The notes beneath the pieces were generated by a model. It was given only the letters and a program-made list of their open reading frames with translations, was not told where the DNA came from and made no database searches. A stretch of DNA of 64,000 nucleotides from Corynebacterium epidermidicanis (lineage in GTDB: Bacteria > Actinomycetota > Actinomycetes > Mycobacteriales > Mycobacteriaceae): assembly GCF_001021025.1 (NCBI RefSeq), contig NZ_CP011541.1, forward strand, positions 1,550,001 to 1,614,000, written 5' to 3'. Positions within the stretch are counted from its first letter, which is position 1. The number at the start of each line of letters is the position of its first letter. Made by a program: the position numbers and the translations under genes. This document shows positions 47,518-57,474 of the stretch, one piece after another.

Positions 47518-48897
47518 GTGACCAAGCATTACGATCTCATCATCATTGGAACCGGCTCAGGAAACTCCATTCCGGGTCCTGAATTTGATGATAAGTCCAT
47601 CGCCATCATCGAAGAAGGCACATTCGGCGGCACCTGCTTGAATGTCGGCTGCATCCCCACGAAGATGTACGTTTACGCCGCCGACATCGCACGCGCGATC
47701 GACCATGCCCACACCTATGGCATTGCTGCGCAGCGCACCGGCATTGATTGGCCGTCCATCGTCGATCGAGTCTTTGCCCAGCGCATTGACCTCATCGCCC
47801 AAGGCGGCGAGGCTTATCGACGTGGCCCCGAGACCCCAAACATCGACGTCTACGACCATCACGCGGTGTTTACCGGACCCAAAACCATTAAAACAGGTAA
47901 AGGTGGCGTTGAGTGCGAAATCACTGGTGATCAAATCGTCATCGCCGCCGGTTCGCGTCCGATGATCCCGCAGGTCATCGCCGATTCCGGCGTGCGCTAC
48001 TACACCAATAACGACATCATGCGAATGCCAGAACTTCCGGCTTCGATGATCATTGTGGGCGGTGGCTACATCGCGAGCGAGTTTGCCCACGTTTTCTCTG
48101 GGTTAGGCGTTGAGGTCACCCAACTCAACCGCAGCCAGCGTCTCCTGCGAGGCCAAGACAATGACATCGCAGCACGCTTCACCGAGATCGCCGCCCGCAA
48201 TTGGAATCTGGTGCTCGACGCGGACGTCGAAAAGCTCAGCCAGGATGGCCGCGAGATCACCGTAACAACCACAGCCGGCGAGGAGTATTCTGCCGAGATC
48301 CTTCTGGTTGCCACCGGACGAACCCCGAACGGTGATCTGCTCCAGCTGGACCGAGCGGGAATCGAAATGGATGGCGAATCAATCAAGGTCGACGAATTCG
48401 GGCGTACCAACGTTGACGGCGTGTGGGCTTTGGGCGATGTTTCCTCTCCATACCTGCTCAAGCACGTGGCCAACGCCGAGATGCGCGCGGTGCGACACAA
48501 CCTTTTGCACCCGAACGACCTGCAAAAGATGCCTCATGACCATGTTCCGGCAGCGGTGTTCACCCACCCCCAGATTGCAGCAGTGGGTCTCACAGAACAG
48601 CAGGCCCGCGAGGCCGGCTATGACCTCACGATCAAGATCCAAAACTACGGTGATGTCGCCTACGGCTGGGCAATGGAAGACAAAGACCACTTCGTTAAGC
48701 TCATCGCCGACCGCCAAACCGGCAAGCTGCTGGGCGCCCACTTGATCGGGCCAGAGGCTGCCACCCTGATCCAGCAGCTCATCACGGTGATGGCTTTTGA
48801 TCTGGACTGCCGCGAGGTAGCTACCAAGCAGTACTGGATTCACCCGGCGCTGCCTGAGGTGATCGAAAATGCACTCCTAGGCCTAGATTTTTCCTAG
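47518..48897 (+). CDS. mtr: Mycothione reductase
   Basis: 459 residues from GTG 47518, preceded by AAGGCGAAGGAG. FAD motif IIIGTGSGNS at residues 7-16, redox-active disulfide GGTCLNVGCIPTK near 38-50, NADPH motif IIVGGGYIASEFAHVFSGLG near 176, and the C-terminal active-site His-Glu in HPALPEVIENAL. It reduces mycothiol disulfide with NADPH in the cytoplasm; mycothiol is the actinobacterial low-molecular-weight thiol. Confidence 0.93.
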   Translation: MTKHYDLIIIGTGSGNSIPGPEFDDKSIAIIEEGTFGGTCLNVGCIPTKMYVYAADIARAIDHAHTYGIAAQRTGIDWPSIVDRVFAQRIDLIAQGGEAYRRGPETPNIDVYDHHAVFTGPKTIKTGKGGVECEITGDQIVIAAGSRPMIPQVIADSGVRYYTNNDIMRMPELPASMIIVGGGYIASEFAHVFSGLGVEVTQLNRSQRLLRGQDNDIAARFTEIAARNWNLVLDADVEKLSQDGREITVTTTAGEEYSAEILLVATGRTPNGDLLQLDRAGIEMDGESIKVDEFGRTNVDGVWALGDVSSPYLLKHVANAEMRAVRHNLLHPNDLQKMPHDHVPAAVFTHPQIAAVGLTEQQAREAGYDLTIKIQNYGDVAYGWAMEDKDHFVKLIADRQTGKLLGAHLIGPEAATLIQQLITVMAFDLDCREVATKQYWIHPALPEVIENALLGLDFS

Positions 48898-48904
48898 TAA
48901 AGTC

Positions 48905-49675
48905 TTGCTTTCACGAATTACCTCCGCCACCGCCAGCTTGGCGGTGTCCACCACGTTACTGCTGGTACTGCTCGGTTCTCGGTTTGTGCGAGCTACTTCA
49001 TACACTGCGACTCTGGCGGCACTAATGATTGCAGCGGCCAGCGGGATTACTCTCCTGGCCCTCATGGGTAACAGGACAGGCCAAGGCAATTGGCGGATTC
49101 GGTCTGCTCCGATACTTTCGGCAGTCGGCGGAACAATGTGCCTCATCACCGGACTAGCACATGCCACGGCGTACGCCGTGGCACTCGATCGAGGCTTCAA
49201 GATCGTCCTGACGGGTTCGCGTTACGCCGTCGGATTGGCGTTGATCAGCTGTCTCATCGGTGGAATCATGCAGTTGCCCGCGCGCTGGACCGCTGCGACC
49301 AGTACGCTCATCCTCGGGCCGAGTGCCGTGGGTTGGCTCAGCGTACAGACCAACGATCTGCCCACTCGTATCGCGGCGGGCCTCGTAGCCCTGTGTACAG
49401 CTATCGTCGCTGCAGTTGTGTGCCGACGCACCGCCACGCAGCCACTTTCCATCAGCGTGGTCTGCGCGCTGATTGCCCTCACATCTATCGGATCCATCAT
49501 GGTCTACGGCACGTTTGTGGCCTTCACACCCACCGATTGGTGGCGAGACTTCGCCTCCCCGCACATCCTCGCCTACGGCTATGCCATCGCTGCGGCAAGT
49601 GGCATCCTCGCCGGTTTTACTTTTGCACCCTCAGCTGCCCCAGCAACTGTGAAAGATCCCAATGAGCCTCAATAA
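48905..49675 (+). CDS. Membrane protein of unknown function
   Basis: 256 residues from TTG 48905; an ATG at 49025 is the next alternative. Seven to eight hydrophobic segments cover the protein, with few charged loops. I do not recognise the family. It starts 7 bases after mtr and its last 59 bases overlap convergent cobQ, so it is tightly packed; association with the mtr transcript is likely. Confidence 0.65.
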   Translation: MLSRITSATASLAVSTTLLLVLLGSRFVRATSYTATLAALMIAAASGITLLALMGNRTGQGNWRIRSAPILSAVGGTMCLITGLAHATAYAVALDRGFKIVLTGSRYAVGLALISCLIGGIMQLPARWTAATSTLILGPSAVGWLSVQTNDLPTRIAAGLVALCTAIVAAVVCRRTATQPLSISVVCALIALTSIGSIMVYGTFVAFTPTDWWRDFASPHILAYGYAIAAASGILAGFTFAPSAAPATVKDPNEPQ

Positions 49676-51050
49676 CATCAGCGATCACATCGAGCTGCCC
49701 AAGCCGTACTTGGTGAAAATCCGTATCCGGTGAAGTAATGAATCCGGTCTTGCCAACGGTGCCAGCCGCCCAGTCAAGGAAGCTGCGTCGGAACGCATTA
49801 TCTTCCAGTTGACCGTGCCGGTGCGTGCCCCGGAACACACCACGAGCTGCGCCTTCCTCACCGATCCACGGCACCTCGGCACTGCGAGTAATCACGCCAT
49901 GATGGATTTCATAGGCGCCGTTGTCGTGGCGGAGCAACGTCTTGGTCGGGGCAAATTCCACATCGGCATCAAATAGGCCGAGCCCCGCCACCGTTTCCCC
50001 AGACTCGACTGGATCATTGATGTGCGAGCACAGCATCTGAAAGCCACCACAGATCCCGAGGGTCGGGGCGGTGCGCTGCTTGATGGCGTCGGCAAGCCCT
50101 GTACGGCGCAGCCAATTCAAGTCGTGGACGGTCGCCTTGGACCCTGGCAGCACCACGAGATCGGCTTCAGCTACGAAATCCGGGTCTACTGTCCAGGTCA
50201 CGCTTACTCCCGGTTCGCAGGCCAGCGCCTCGACATCTGTTGCATTCGAAATTCGCGGCAGCCGCACCGCAGCCACCCGAAGGCGTTGGGTACCTAGAGC
50301 TGCCGTGGCCGGGCCCACCGCCGAGCCTATCGACGACTGCAGCGAATCCTCCGCGTCCACCCAAAGCCCCTCAATGAAGGGCAGCACGGCTACCGTCGGG
50401 ACTCCAGTAAGTCGTTCCAATTCCGTGAGTCCTGGACCCAAAATGCTCTGATCACCTCGGAACTTGTTAATGATAAAGCCCTTGATGCGAGCCCGGTCCG
50501 CATCGGAGACAATCTGGTGAGTGCCAAAGAGATGCGCCAGCACACCGCCACGGTCGATGTCTCCGACCACATAAACCGGCAAGTCGGCTGCCTCGGCCAG
50601 TCCAAAATTGGCCACATCGGTTTCGCGTAAATTAATTTCCGCTGGTGAACCCGCCCCCTCACATACGACAATGTCATAGTCGGCGCGCAGACGAGCCAAA
50701 GACTCAGCCGCTACCTGGCGCAGGTGCTGGCGATGCGCCACGTAGTTTTTTGCTGACACCGTGCCGGTGACCTGGCCGTTGACGACCAACTGGGAGCTAC
50801 GGTCCGAACCCGGTTTGAGCAGGATGGGATTGAACTCTACCCGGGGCTCTAATCCGCAAGCTACTGCCTGCAGCGCTTGCGCCCGGCCGATTTCGCCACC
50901 ATCGGCACACACCGCCGAATTGTTCGACATATTTTGCGCCTTGAAAGGCGCCACCGACCAGCCCCTACGCGCTAGGGCGCGACAAAGACCAGCGACAATG
51001 ATCGACTTTCCGGCATCGGACGTCGTCCCGGCAAGGAGGACTGCATTCAT
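49617..51050 (-). CDS. cobQ: Cobyric acid synthase CobQ
   Basis: 477 residues. The N-terminal P-loop-like motif is [18 protein letters not shown] (residues 5-22), with [24 protein letters not shown] near 133; the glutamine-amidotransferase-like domain has the cysteine in [10 protein letters not shown] near 337. It amidates positions b, d, e and g of adenosyl-cobyrinate diamide. Its 3' end overlaps the membrane-protein gene. With cobA, cobB and cobO it makes a partial late cobalamin pathway. Confidence 0.93.
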   Translation of the reverse strand: MNAVLLAGTTSDAGKSIIVAGLCRALARRGWSVAPFKAQNMSNNSAVCADGGEIGRAQALQAVACGLEPRVEFNPILLKPGSDRSSQLVVNGQVTGTVSAKNYVAHRQHLRQVAAESLARLRADYDIVVCEGAGSPAEINLRETDVANFGLAEAADLPVYVVGDIDRGGVLAHLFGTHQIVSDADRARIKGFIINKFRGDQSILGPGLTELERLTGVPTVAVLPFIEGLWVDAEDSLQSSIGSAVGPATAALGTQRLRVAAVRLPRISNATDVEALACEPGVSVTWTVDPDFVAEADLVVLPGSKATVHDLNWLRRTGLADAIKQRTAPTLGICGGFQMLCSHINDPVESGETVAGLGLFDADVEFAPTKTLLRHDNGAYEIHHGVITRSAEVPWIGEEGAARGVFRGTHRHGQLEDNAFRRSFLDWAAGTVGKTGFITSPDTDFHQVRLGQLDVIADVIEAHWDLSQLLGQLRVQK

Positions 51051-51060
51051 GGCGGGTCAG

Positions 51061-51930
51061 TTATTGTTCGGTTGGGATGGTGAGGATTTCGTTGCCGTCG
51101 TCGGTGATGACGATGGTGTGCTCGAACTGGGCGGTGAACTTGCCGTCGCGGTTCTGCACGGTCCAGCCATCGTCCCAGATGTCATAATCCAAAGAGCCAA
51201 GGTTGATCATCGGCTCGATCGTTAGCGTCATGCCGGGCTCCAGTATGTCCCGGTAGACGTCGGAATCATAATGCAGGACTATCAGCCCATTATGGAATGT
51301 AGGCCCCACGCCATGGCCGGTAAAGTCGCGGACCACGTTGTACCCAAAACGCTTGGCGTAGGACTCGATGACCCGGCCGATCACATTGATCTCGCGACCA
51401 GGCTTTGCAGCCTTGATGCCACGCATGGTCGCTTCCTTCGTCCGCTCGACCAGGAGGCGGTGTTCTTCGGAAACATTGCCAGCGAGGAAAGTGGCGTTGG
51501 TATCCCCGTGGACACCGTTCTTAAAGGCCGTGACGTCGATGTTGACGATATCGCCATCTTCGATCACGGTGGTATCCGGAATGCCGTGGCACACGATCTC
51601 GTTCAAAGAAACACAGCAAGACTTAGCAAAGCCACGGTAGCCCAACGTCGATGGGTAGGCGCCGTGATCACACATGTACTCGTGCGCAATGCGGTCGATC
51701 TCGTCAGTGGTCACACCTGGCTGAACCGCCCGTCCGGCGACAACTAGGGCGTTCGCCGCAATCTGCGATGCCTCGCGCATCGCTTCAATGACTTCCGGGG
51801 TTTGCACTAGCGGCTCCCCCATGCCCTCTTGTACGTCTTCTTTCCATGCATACTCTGGGCGGGCGATGTGTGCTGGGACGGTTCGGATAGGAGTTGGAGT
51901 GCCTGGGGTTAGCTTTGCGCGTGAACTCAT
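51061..51930 (-). CDS. map: Methionine aminopeptidase type I (with N-terminal extension)
   Basis: 289 residues. A ~45-residue Pro-rich N-terminal extension ([21 protein letters not shown]) marks the type Ic form known in mycobacteria. The metal ligands are present: [14 protein letters not shown] (two Asp), GHGVGPTFH (His), IEPMINLG (Glu) and QFEHTIV (Glu). It removes the initiator methionine from new proteins. It ends 10 bases before cobQ and starts 17 bases after the PBP gene. Confidence 0.95.
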   Translation of the reverse strand: MSSRAKLTPGTPTPIRTVPAHIARPEYAWKEDVQEGMGEPLVQTPEVIEAMREASQIAANALVVAGRAVQPGVTTDEIDRIAHEYMCDHGAYPSTLGYRGFAKSCCVSLNEIVCHGIPDTTVIEDGDIVNIDVTAFKNGVHGDTNATFLAGNVSEEHRLLVERTKEATMRGIKAAKPGREINVIGRVIESYAKRFGYNVVRDFTGHGVGPTFHNGLIVLHYDSDVYRDILEPGMTLTIEPMINLGSLDYDIWDDGWTVQNRDGKFTAQFEHTIVITDDGNEILTIPTEQ

Positions 51931-51947
51931 AACAACATGCTAGCGCC

Positions 51948-53786
51948 CTAGCCAGCCTCGCTTGCTTCGGGGTGGCGCGCGGCATCAAGCTGCACAAAGA
52001 AGTAATCCGTAATCGCCACGGCGGATTCCGAGCCGCCGCCACCGACGATCAAGGTCGCGAAAGCGATGTCATCTTCCCGGAAGCCCGCAAACCACGCGTG
52101 GGAACCACCCGAAAATTCAGCTTCACCGGTCTTACCGGACACCGCACCCCCTTTCTGGCGCATTCCCCTAGCGGTACCACTGGTGACCACTGAACGCATC
52201 ATGGTGCGCAATTGATTAACGACTTCGGCAGGTGGCGGGGAGACGTGCTGGTCAGCAGTCCCAGGGTGCCCGGAGACCAACACGGGAGTGGGTGTTTTCC
52301 CCGCTGCTGCGGTGGCAGCTACGAGCGCAAGCCCGAAAGGGCTGGCAAGGTCCCGTCCCTGTCCATAGCCTTCGTCGACGCGTTCCATGAACTCGTCACC
52401 ATGCGGCACTTGGCCGGTCATCGTGTCGAGTCCTGGGATGGCATAGTCAACACCTAAGCCGAAGCTTTTGGCCATGTCCTGGAGTTGTCCTGGGGCTAAC
52501 CGTGCGGAAATATCCGCGAAGGTGGTGTTGCACGATTGCGCGAAGGCATCGTCAAGTGAGGTGTTGCCGCGTGAAAAGGAGTTGTAGTTGGTGACGATAC
52601 GGGGTCCAACTTCCATCGTTCCTGGGCACGGCACCGTGGATCCCGTGTTGAGCCCTTGATGCGCTAACCCAGCTGCGGCTGTGATCATCTTGAACGTCGA
52701 TCCCGGCGGGTACTGTCCCATCAAGGCAGGATCACCGTCTTCATCGGCACGCTTGGTCTGCGCCACGGCTAGGATTTCGCCTGTGGACGGTCGGATAGCC
52801 ACCATCATGGCCTTCATTTCTTTCCTGAGGTCTACCGCTTGCTGAGCGGCGTTTTGCATCTGGTGATCGAGACTGACCTGCACTGCAGGGCGTAGTTCGG
52901 GCTCCTTACGGTACAGGGAGGCCATTTCTGCACCGTTGTTGTTGACCTTGGCTATTTGCCAGCCATTCGCACCATCAAGGTCGTCGCGCACAATCTTTTC
53001 CACCCGCGACATGATCTCCGGCGCAAAGGTGGGATCGGTGCGCACCATGGCAGCTTCTTCGTTGACAATCACCCCCGGAACACCCCGGAGTTCGTCAGCA
53101 ACGATCTTTCCGTTCGGGCCGGAGACCACTGTGACGGAATAATTCCCAGTGCGACCGGCGAGTTCTTTCGCCAACGCTTGCTGATCGATCACGGGAACAG
53201 CTGCATCTCGCTCATGTGCCTGGCCAAGCGCCATCGCCACCCGTGCCGCAACTCCACTCGTGTTGCCAGCCTCAGCTGGGTTAATGAGAATGCGGTACAC
53301 ACTGCCCGGCGCGAGCACGTCCGCACCGTCTGCACTGATCACTCTTGATTTTTGGGCAGGAATCGCTCGGAGTTCTAGATGCTGATGGGCACCCAGTTGC
53401 GGGTGGACCATCGCGGGCGCGTACCGGACTTTCCATTGATCTTTAATTTTCGTTGCAGCGACTTGTGCTTCGTAATCAAAGTTTCGCTCTCGGGGTAGCC
53501 GCCAATCGAGCCGGTAGGTTGCCGTTGCCAACGTGTCTTGATTATCGACCCTTAATAGCTCAGCGCGCAGGCCCTCGGCTTGCATGCCGTCGATGCTTTC
53601 CTGCACGGCCGTGCGTGTCGCGTCCGGGTTGTCGGTGAGCTGCGCTGCCTTTTCGACGTCCCCTTGTTCCAAAGCCTGCAGAAATTCACGAATCACTGGG
53701 TCGGCTACATCAGGTTTCGGGGTGCAAGCGGTGACGGTCGCAGCCACGAATCCGACGGTGGCTAGAAAACCAGTGATGCGTCTCAT
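51948..53786 (-). CDS. Penicillin-binding lipoprotein transpeptidase (class B, MecA_N type)
   Basis: 612 residues from ATG 53786. A lipoprotein signal with lipobox VTAC (cysteine near residue 21) is followed by an NTF2-like MecA_N domain (about 30-140), a dimerisation domain, and the transpeptidase domain. Active-site motifs are STFK in PPGSTFKMITA (near 361), SCN in FAQSCNTTF (near 418) and KTG in SGKTGEAEF (near 567). It cross-links peptidoglycan outside the membrane. In C. glutamicum the equivalent gene lies between map and chrA, as here. Confidence 0.9.
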   Translation of the reverse strand: MRRITGFLATVGFVAATVTACTPKPDVADPVIREFLQALEQGDVEKAAQLTDNPDATRTAVQESIDGMQAEGLRAELLRVDNQDTLATATYRLDWRLPRERNFDYEAQVAATKIKDQWKVRYAPAMVHPQLGAHQHLELRAIPAQKSRVISADGADVLAPGSVYRILINPAEAGNTSGVAARVAMALGQAHERDAAVPVIDQQALAKELAGRTGNYSVTVVSGPNGKIVADELRGVPGVIVNEEAAMVRTDPTFAPEIMSRVEKIVRDDLDGANGWQIAKVNNNGAEMASLYRKEPELRPAVQVSLDHQMQNAAQQAVDLRKEMKAMMVAIRPSTGEILAVAQTKRADEDGDPALMGQYPPGSTFKMITAAAGLAHQGLNTGSTVPCPGTMEVGPRIVTNYNSFSRGNTSLDDAFAQSCNTTFADISARLAPGQLQDMAKSFGLGVDYAIPGLDTMTGQVPHGDEFMERVDEGYGQGRDLASPFGLALVAATAAAGKTPTPVLVSGHPGTADQHVSPPPAEVVNQLRTMMRSVVTSGTARGMRQKGGAVSGKTGEAEFSGGSHAWFAGFREDDIAFATLIVGGGGSESAVAITDYFFVQLDAARHPEASEAG

Positions 53787-53818
53787 GATTGCCAACACTA
53801 GCAACCAAGCTGCTGGTT

Positions 53819-54469
53819 TTAGAGGATTGCTCGCTTGCGTGCCTCAACTACCGCTGCCGTGCGGGAGGCTACCCCGAGTTTGCTAAAAACGTGGCCGAGG
53901 TGACTTTTTACGGTGGCTTCGGTGAGCACCAACTTCCGGGCGATCTCACGGTTGGACATGCCTTCCGCGACGAGAGTGAGCACTTCGTGTTCCCGGGCGG
54001 TGAGGTTGGTTTCCGGTTGCCGCATGCGTCCCATGAGCCGTGTGGCGACCTGGTTGGATAATACTGATTCTCCGCGGGAGGCGGCCCGCACGCCGTCGAT
54101 AAGCACGTCGGGGTCGGAGTCTTTGAGGAGGTAACCCACGGCTCCGGCGCTTACGGCGCCGATGACTTCGGCATCGGAGGAATAGTTGGTGATGACGAGT
54201 ACTTCGGGCGCCGGTTTCAGGGCGCGGATCTCGGCGGTCGCGCGGACACCTTCGGCTTGGGTGTTTGCGCCGGGGGTTTCATTGAAGCGAAGGTCCATCA
54301 GAACCAGGTCAATGGGGGTGCCTAAAATTGCGTGTTTCTTCACGAGGGCAACGGCGTCGTCGGCCGTGGCAGCTTCTGCAACTACCTCGAAGTCCGGCTC
54401 CGCTTCGAGCACAGCGGTGAGTCCCGCGCGAATAACGGGATGGTCGTCGGCGAGGAGGAGGCGAATCAT
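53819..54469 (-). CDS. chrA: Response regulator ChrA (NarL/FixJ family)
   Basis: 216 residues. The receiver domain has the phospho-acceptor Asp59 in LVLMDLRFN and the acidic pair DD at 8-9; the C-terminal LuxR-type helix-turn-helix is LTAREHEVLTLVAEGMSNREIARKL near residues 153-175. Its start overlaps the chrS stop by four bases. In corynebacteria ChrA, phosphorylated by ChrS in the presence of haem, activates hrtBA and haem oxygenase. Assigned by sequence and by the adjacent divergent hrtBA genes. Confidence 0.88.
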   Translation of the reverse strand: MIRLLLADDHPVIRAGLTAVLEAEPDFEVVAEAATADDAVALVKKHAILGTPIDLVLMDLRFNETPGANTQAEGVRATAEIRALKPAPEVLVITNYSSDAEVIGAVSAGAVGYLLKDSDPDVLIDGVRAASRGESVLSNQVATRLMGRMRQPETNLTAREHEVLTLVAEGMSNREIARKLVLTEATVKSHLGHVFSKLGVASRTAAVVEARKRAIL

Positions 54470-55683
54470 TGCTGCTCTTTCGTGGGTAGTTCGATGCGGA
54501 TTCCGGTGCCGGTGGTGCCTTCGGTCGTCGACTCGATGATGAGCTTTCCGCCAAGTTCAGCAACGCGTTGCGACGCGGCATGTAGCCCAAAGCTGTTTCC
54601 GATAGTAGCTGGGTCGAACCCTACGCCATTATCGACGACATCAAGAGCAACCTCATTGTCTCCGTAGGTGAGCGTCACAGCTGCTTGGGTAGCGTGCGCA
54701 TGCCTGACGACGTTGGACAGCATTGATTGCGCTAGGCGCACGATGGAGGCTTCGGTGGCATCGTCGAGAGGTCGCGGGGTCCCATCGATATGAAAGTCCA
54801 CCGCTGACCCCATTGGGGTGGTTGACGCTACCCGTGCGAGCGCCACAGGCAAGCTGGCGCCGGTGAGCGGTGCGGGTTGAAGAGCGGCGATGATCCGTCG
54901 GGTTTCTTGCAGATTGTCCTTGGCGGTTTGTCTCGCTAGATGCAGTGTGGCCTTAAGGTCAGGGTCCTGGGTGCGTTGCTCCGCAGAGTGCAATAAGAGC
55001 TGGATCGAGGATAGGCCTTGGGCGACGGTGTCATGAATGTCAGCGGCCAGCCTTGACCTCTCGCTAGCTTCTCCGGCTTGACGCGCCAGGCGGGTGGCTT
55101 CCGCCCGGGCTGCAATGAGGTCTGCCATCGCTTGTTCTCGGGCGCGAGTTTCTTCGATGAGCAATTGGAAACCCGAACCCAGCAGCCATACCACCACGCC
55201 AGCTATCACCGGTCCGATGACCGCGCCCAGTTGCAAGCCACCATGCCAGGCCTGCCCCATGACTGCGATAGCAATAAAGCAAGCGATCCAAGCTCCCGCT
55301 CGCCAGCCGCCGCAGACATGTAATACGACGAAGAACAATGGGAAGGCCAGGTAGGCCGCAGCTGGGTTTGCCAGCACGAAGATCAGGAAACTGGTGGCGA
55401 GAAAACCTAGCCAAATCAACGCCCACCGCCGTCCCCTTGTGCCAGCCAAGGCCCATTCACCAATCGCAAACACTGCGCAGAATGCAATCCCAGCGGCAAG
55501 TGCTATCAGCGTGTGCTTTTCGACGATCGCCAATACCCACAACGCGAAGACAAGCACGCCCAACACCAGGTGGAGCCACTGCCACATATTAGCAATGACC
55601 TGCGGATTCGGCGCGCGAGGCGTTTCGCGCTTGGGGTCTTCCCACGGCAAAAGTTCAGTCACAGCTCTCAAGCTTATGCCCAA
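54466..55683 (-). CDS. chrS: Haem-responsive sensor histidine kinase ChrS
   Basis: 405 residues. Five to six N-terminal membrane segments (about residues 30-180) are followed by a HisKA_3 domain with the phospho-acceptor in RLAADIHDTVAQGL (near 215) and an ATPase domain with DNGVGFDP (near 360) and GLHAASQRVAELGGKL (near 375). The membrane part probably senses haem. It forms an operon with chrA and diverges from hrtB over 89 bases. Confidence 0.88.
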   Translation of the reverse strand: MGISLRAVTELLPWEDPKRETPRAPNPQVIANMWQWLHLVLGVLVFALWVLAIVEKHTLIALAAGIAFCAVFAIGEWALAGTRGRRWALIWLGFLATSFLIFVLANPAAAYLAFPLFFVVLHVCGGWRAGAWIACFIAIAVMGQAWHGGLQLGAVIGPVIAGVVVWLLGSGFQLLIEETRAREQAMADLIAARAEATRLARQAGEASERSRLAADIHDTVAQGLSSIQLLLHSAEQRTQDPDLKATLHLARQTAKDNLQETRRIIAALQPAPLTGASLPVALARVASTTPMGSAVDFHIDGTPRPLDDATEASIVRLAQSMLSNVVRHAHATQAAVTLTYGDNEVALDVVDNGVGFDPATIGNSFGLHAASQRVAELGGKLIIESTTEGTTGTGIRIELPTKEQQ

Positions 55684-55772
55684 AGCAGGAGGACCACCCT
55701 AGACAAAAGTATGAATCAAAGACTCAACTGGTGGCCGATGTTGCGGCGCATGAAGTCAACGACACTTGAATT
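55684..55772. promoter_or_regulatory. chrSA / hrtBA divergent control region
   Basis: 89 bases holding both promoters. CAAAAGTATGAATCAAAGACT at 55702-55722 contains a near-direct repeat (AAAAGTATGA / CAAAGACT) and is a candidate ChrA site, not verified. No ribosome-binding site precedes hrtB, so its mRNA may be leaderless. The -10 elements cannot be assigned with confidence. Confidence 0.4.
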
Positions 55773-56744
55773 ATGTTTCAAGCATTCAAAGAACTTCGTA
55801 CCGCACTTGGCCGCACATTGTTGATTACGGGCACGGTAGCGATGATCGCCGTGCTGGTGAGCTTTCTGACTGCCCTGACCGGTGGCCTGGCTCACCAATC
55901 AATTTCTGAGCTCGACCGGTTAGCCGAGCGCACCGGTGGTTTGAGCCATACTCAACTGGTTCTCTCGGACAATGGCACCACCAACTTGGCTGCATCCACG
56001 CTCACCGAACAGCAAGTACGCGATTTGGGGGGCGATGCGCTCTACACCGCCCGCACCAAAGTGGGCTCCACTCCGGCGATGGTCGTGTCCAACCCTGAGG
56101 TGCCACGCGGTTCTGCCCTGGTCAGCGACAAACTCGCCGGTGAAAACACGGTAACTTTAGGATCCGCCCAGCTCAACGTGACCGCCACCATGGGCGACGT
56201 ATGGCTTGACCATCAACCCATCGTCGAAGCCAACCCAGCAGATATCAGCCCAGTAACCGGTGGTCCTTCCGCCGTGCTGCTCCCGTCGGAAACCAACTTC
56301 ACAGCCAAGGACACCCAGGTGTTGACGGGCAAGGACATCTACAAAGTCTCCGCTTCCTACACCGGTGAAAACATGTCGCTTTCGACAATGACTTACCTGT
56401 TGTTCGTCATTTCGGCTCTGGTTGTGGGTGCCTTCTTCGCGGTGTGGACGATGCAACGCCTCCGCGGTGTGGCCATCACAGCCGCCCTCGGCGGCGCCCG
56501 GAAGGTGATCGTGGCCGATGCCCTCACCCAAGCCATCTTCCTTCTCCTACTCGGAGTGACCGTTGGTGTGGCTGTCACCGTGGGATTCAGTCAAGTTCTC
56601 GGCGACGCAATGCCGATCATCATCTCGCCGAGTACCACCATCTTCCCTGGACTTCTGATTATCGCCTTCGGTCTAGTTGGCGCAGCATTTTCCTTGCGAC
56701 CAGTACTCACCATCGATCCACGCTCCGCGCTCAGCGTTGCCTAA
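55773..56744 (+). CDS. hrtB: Haem exporter permease HrtB
   Basis: 323 residues with the MacB/FtsX-type plan: one N-terminal membrane segment (about 15-40), an extracytoplasmic domain, then three C-terminal segments (about 205-315). The start is fixed by an in-frame stop two codons upstream. With HrtA it forms an ABC pump that removes excess haem. Assigned through the ABC partner and the ChrSA neighbours. Confidence 0.86.
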   Translation: MFQAFKELRTALGRTLLITGTVAMIAVLVSFLTALTGGLAHQSISELDRLAERTGGLSHTQLVLSDNGTTNLAASTLTEQQVRDLGGDALYTARTKVGSTPAMVVSNPEVPRGSALVSDKLAGENTVTLGSAQLNVTATMGDVWLDHQPIVEANPADISPVTGGPSAVLLPSETNFTAKDTQVLTGKDIYKVSASYTGENMSLSTMTYLLFVISALVVGAFFAVWTMQRLRGVAITAALGGARKVIVADALTQAIFLLLLGVTVGVAVTVGFSQVLGDAMPIIISPSTTIFPGLLIIAFGLVGAAFSLRPVLTIDPRSALSVA

Positions 56745-56763
56745 ACACTCCGAAAGGTTCCCC

Positions 56764-57474
56764 ATGTCCCAGCAAGGCCTTAGCGTTAACAATCTCTCCA
56801 TCACAATCCAAGACGGCACGGAGCAACGCAATCTTCTAGACAACGTCTCTCTCCACGTAGCGCCAGGCAGTGTCCTTGGAGTATCCGGCCCCTCCGGCTC
56901 CGGAAAATCCACCCTGTTGTCCGCAATCGGATGCCTCCAACCCCCCACCTCGGGCACCATCACCCTGCAGACAGCAAGCGGCGAACTCGACCTTGCCTCT
57001 GCCAAAGGTCCCGAAGCTGCCCGCATTCGACGCAACCACATCGGAATTGTCTTCCAGCAGCCCAACCTATTGCCGTCGCTCAGCGTGCGCGAACAACTGC
57101 TCCTCATGCCGCGCCTGGGCCGGGTGCTACCGCTGCCCCGCCAACAAAAAATCGCCGCCGAGCAGCGCGCGGCTTCTCTCCTCGAGGCCGTCGAGCTCTC
57201 CGGCATGGACAATCGTCGCATCTCAGAGCTCTCCGGCGGTCAGCAAGCCCGAGTCAACATTGCGCGCGCGCTCATGAACTCCCCCGAGCTGCTGCTTGTC
57301 GACGAACCGACGGCTGCCCTCGACCAAGCGACAGCGGCAACTGTGACCCGTCTGATCGTCGATATGGCACAAGAATTTGGCGCCGCGACCTTATATGTCA
57401 GTCACGACGCCAATCAACTAGCCGAGCTACCGGACACCATTGAGTTGGTAGACGGCGTGCTCGTTACTTCGTAA
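56764..57474 (+). CDS. hrtA: Haem exporter ATPase HrtA
   Basis: 236 residues from ATG 56764, preceded by GAAAGG; a frame to 56677 overlaps hrtB and is rejected. Walker A is [10 protein letters not shown] near residue 40, the signature [15 protein letters not shown] near 158, Walker [13 protein letters not shown] near 178, and the switch His in YVSHDANQL near 213. MacB-type ABC ATPase working with HrtB. Its end overlaps convergent ispG by 11 bases. Confidence 0.88.
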   Translation: MSQQGLSVNNLSITIQDGTEQRNLLDNVSLHVAPGSVLGVSGPSGSGKSTLLSAIGCLQPPTSGTITLQTASGELDLASAKGPEAARIRRNHIGIVFQQPNLLPSLSVREQLLLMPRLGRVLPLPRQQKIAAEQRAASLLEAVELSGMDNRRISELSGGQQARVNIARALMNSPELLLVDEPTAALDQATAATVTRLIVDMAQEFGAATLYVSHDANQLAELPDTIELVDGVLVTS

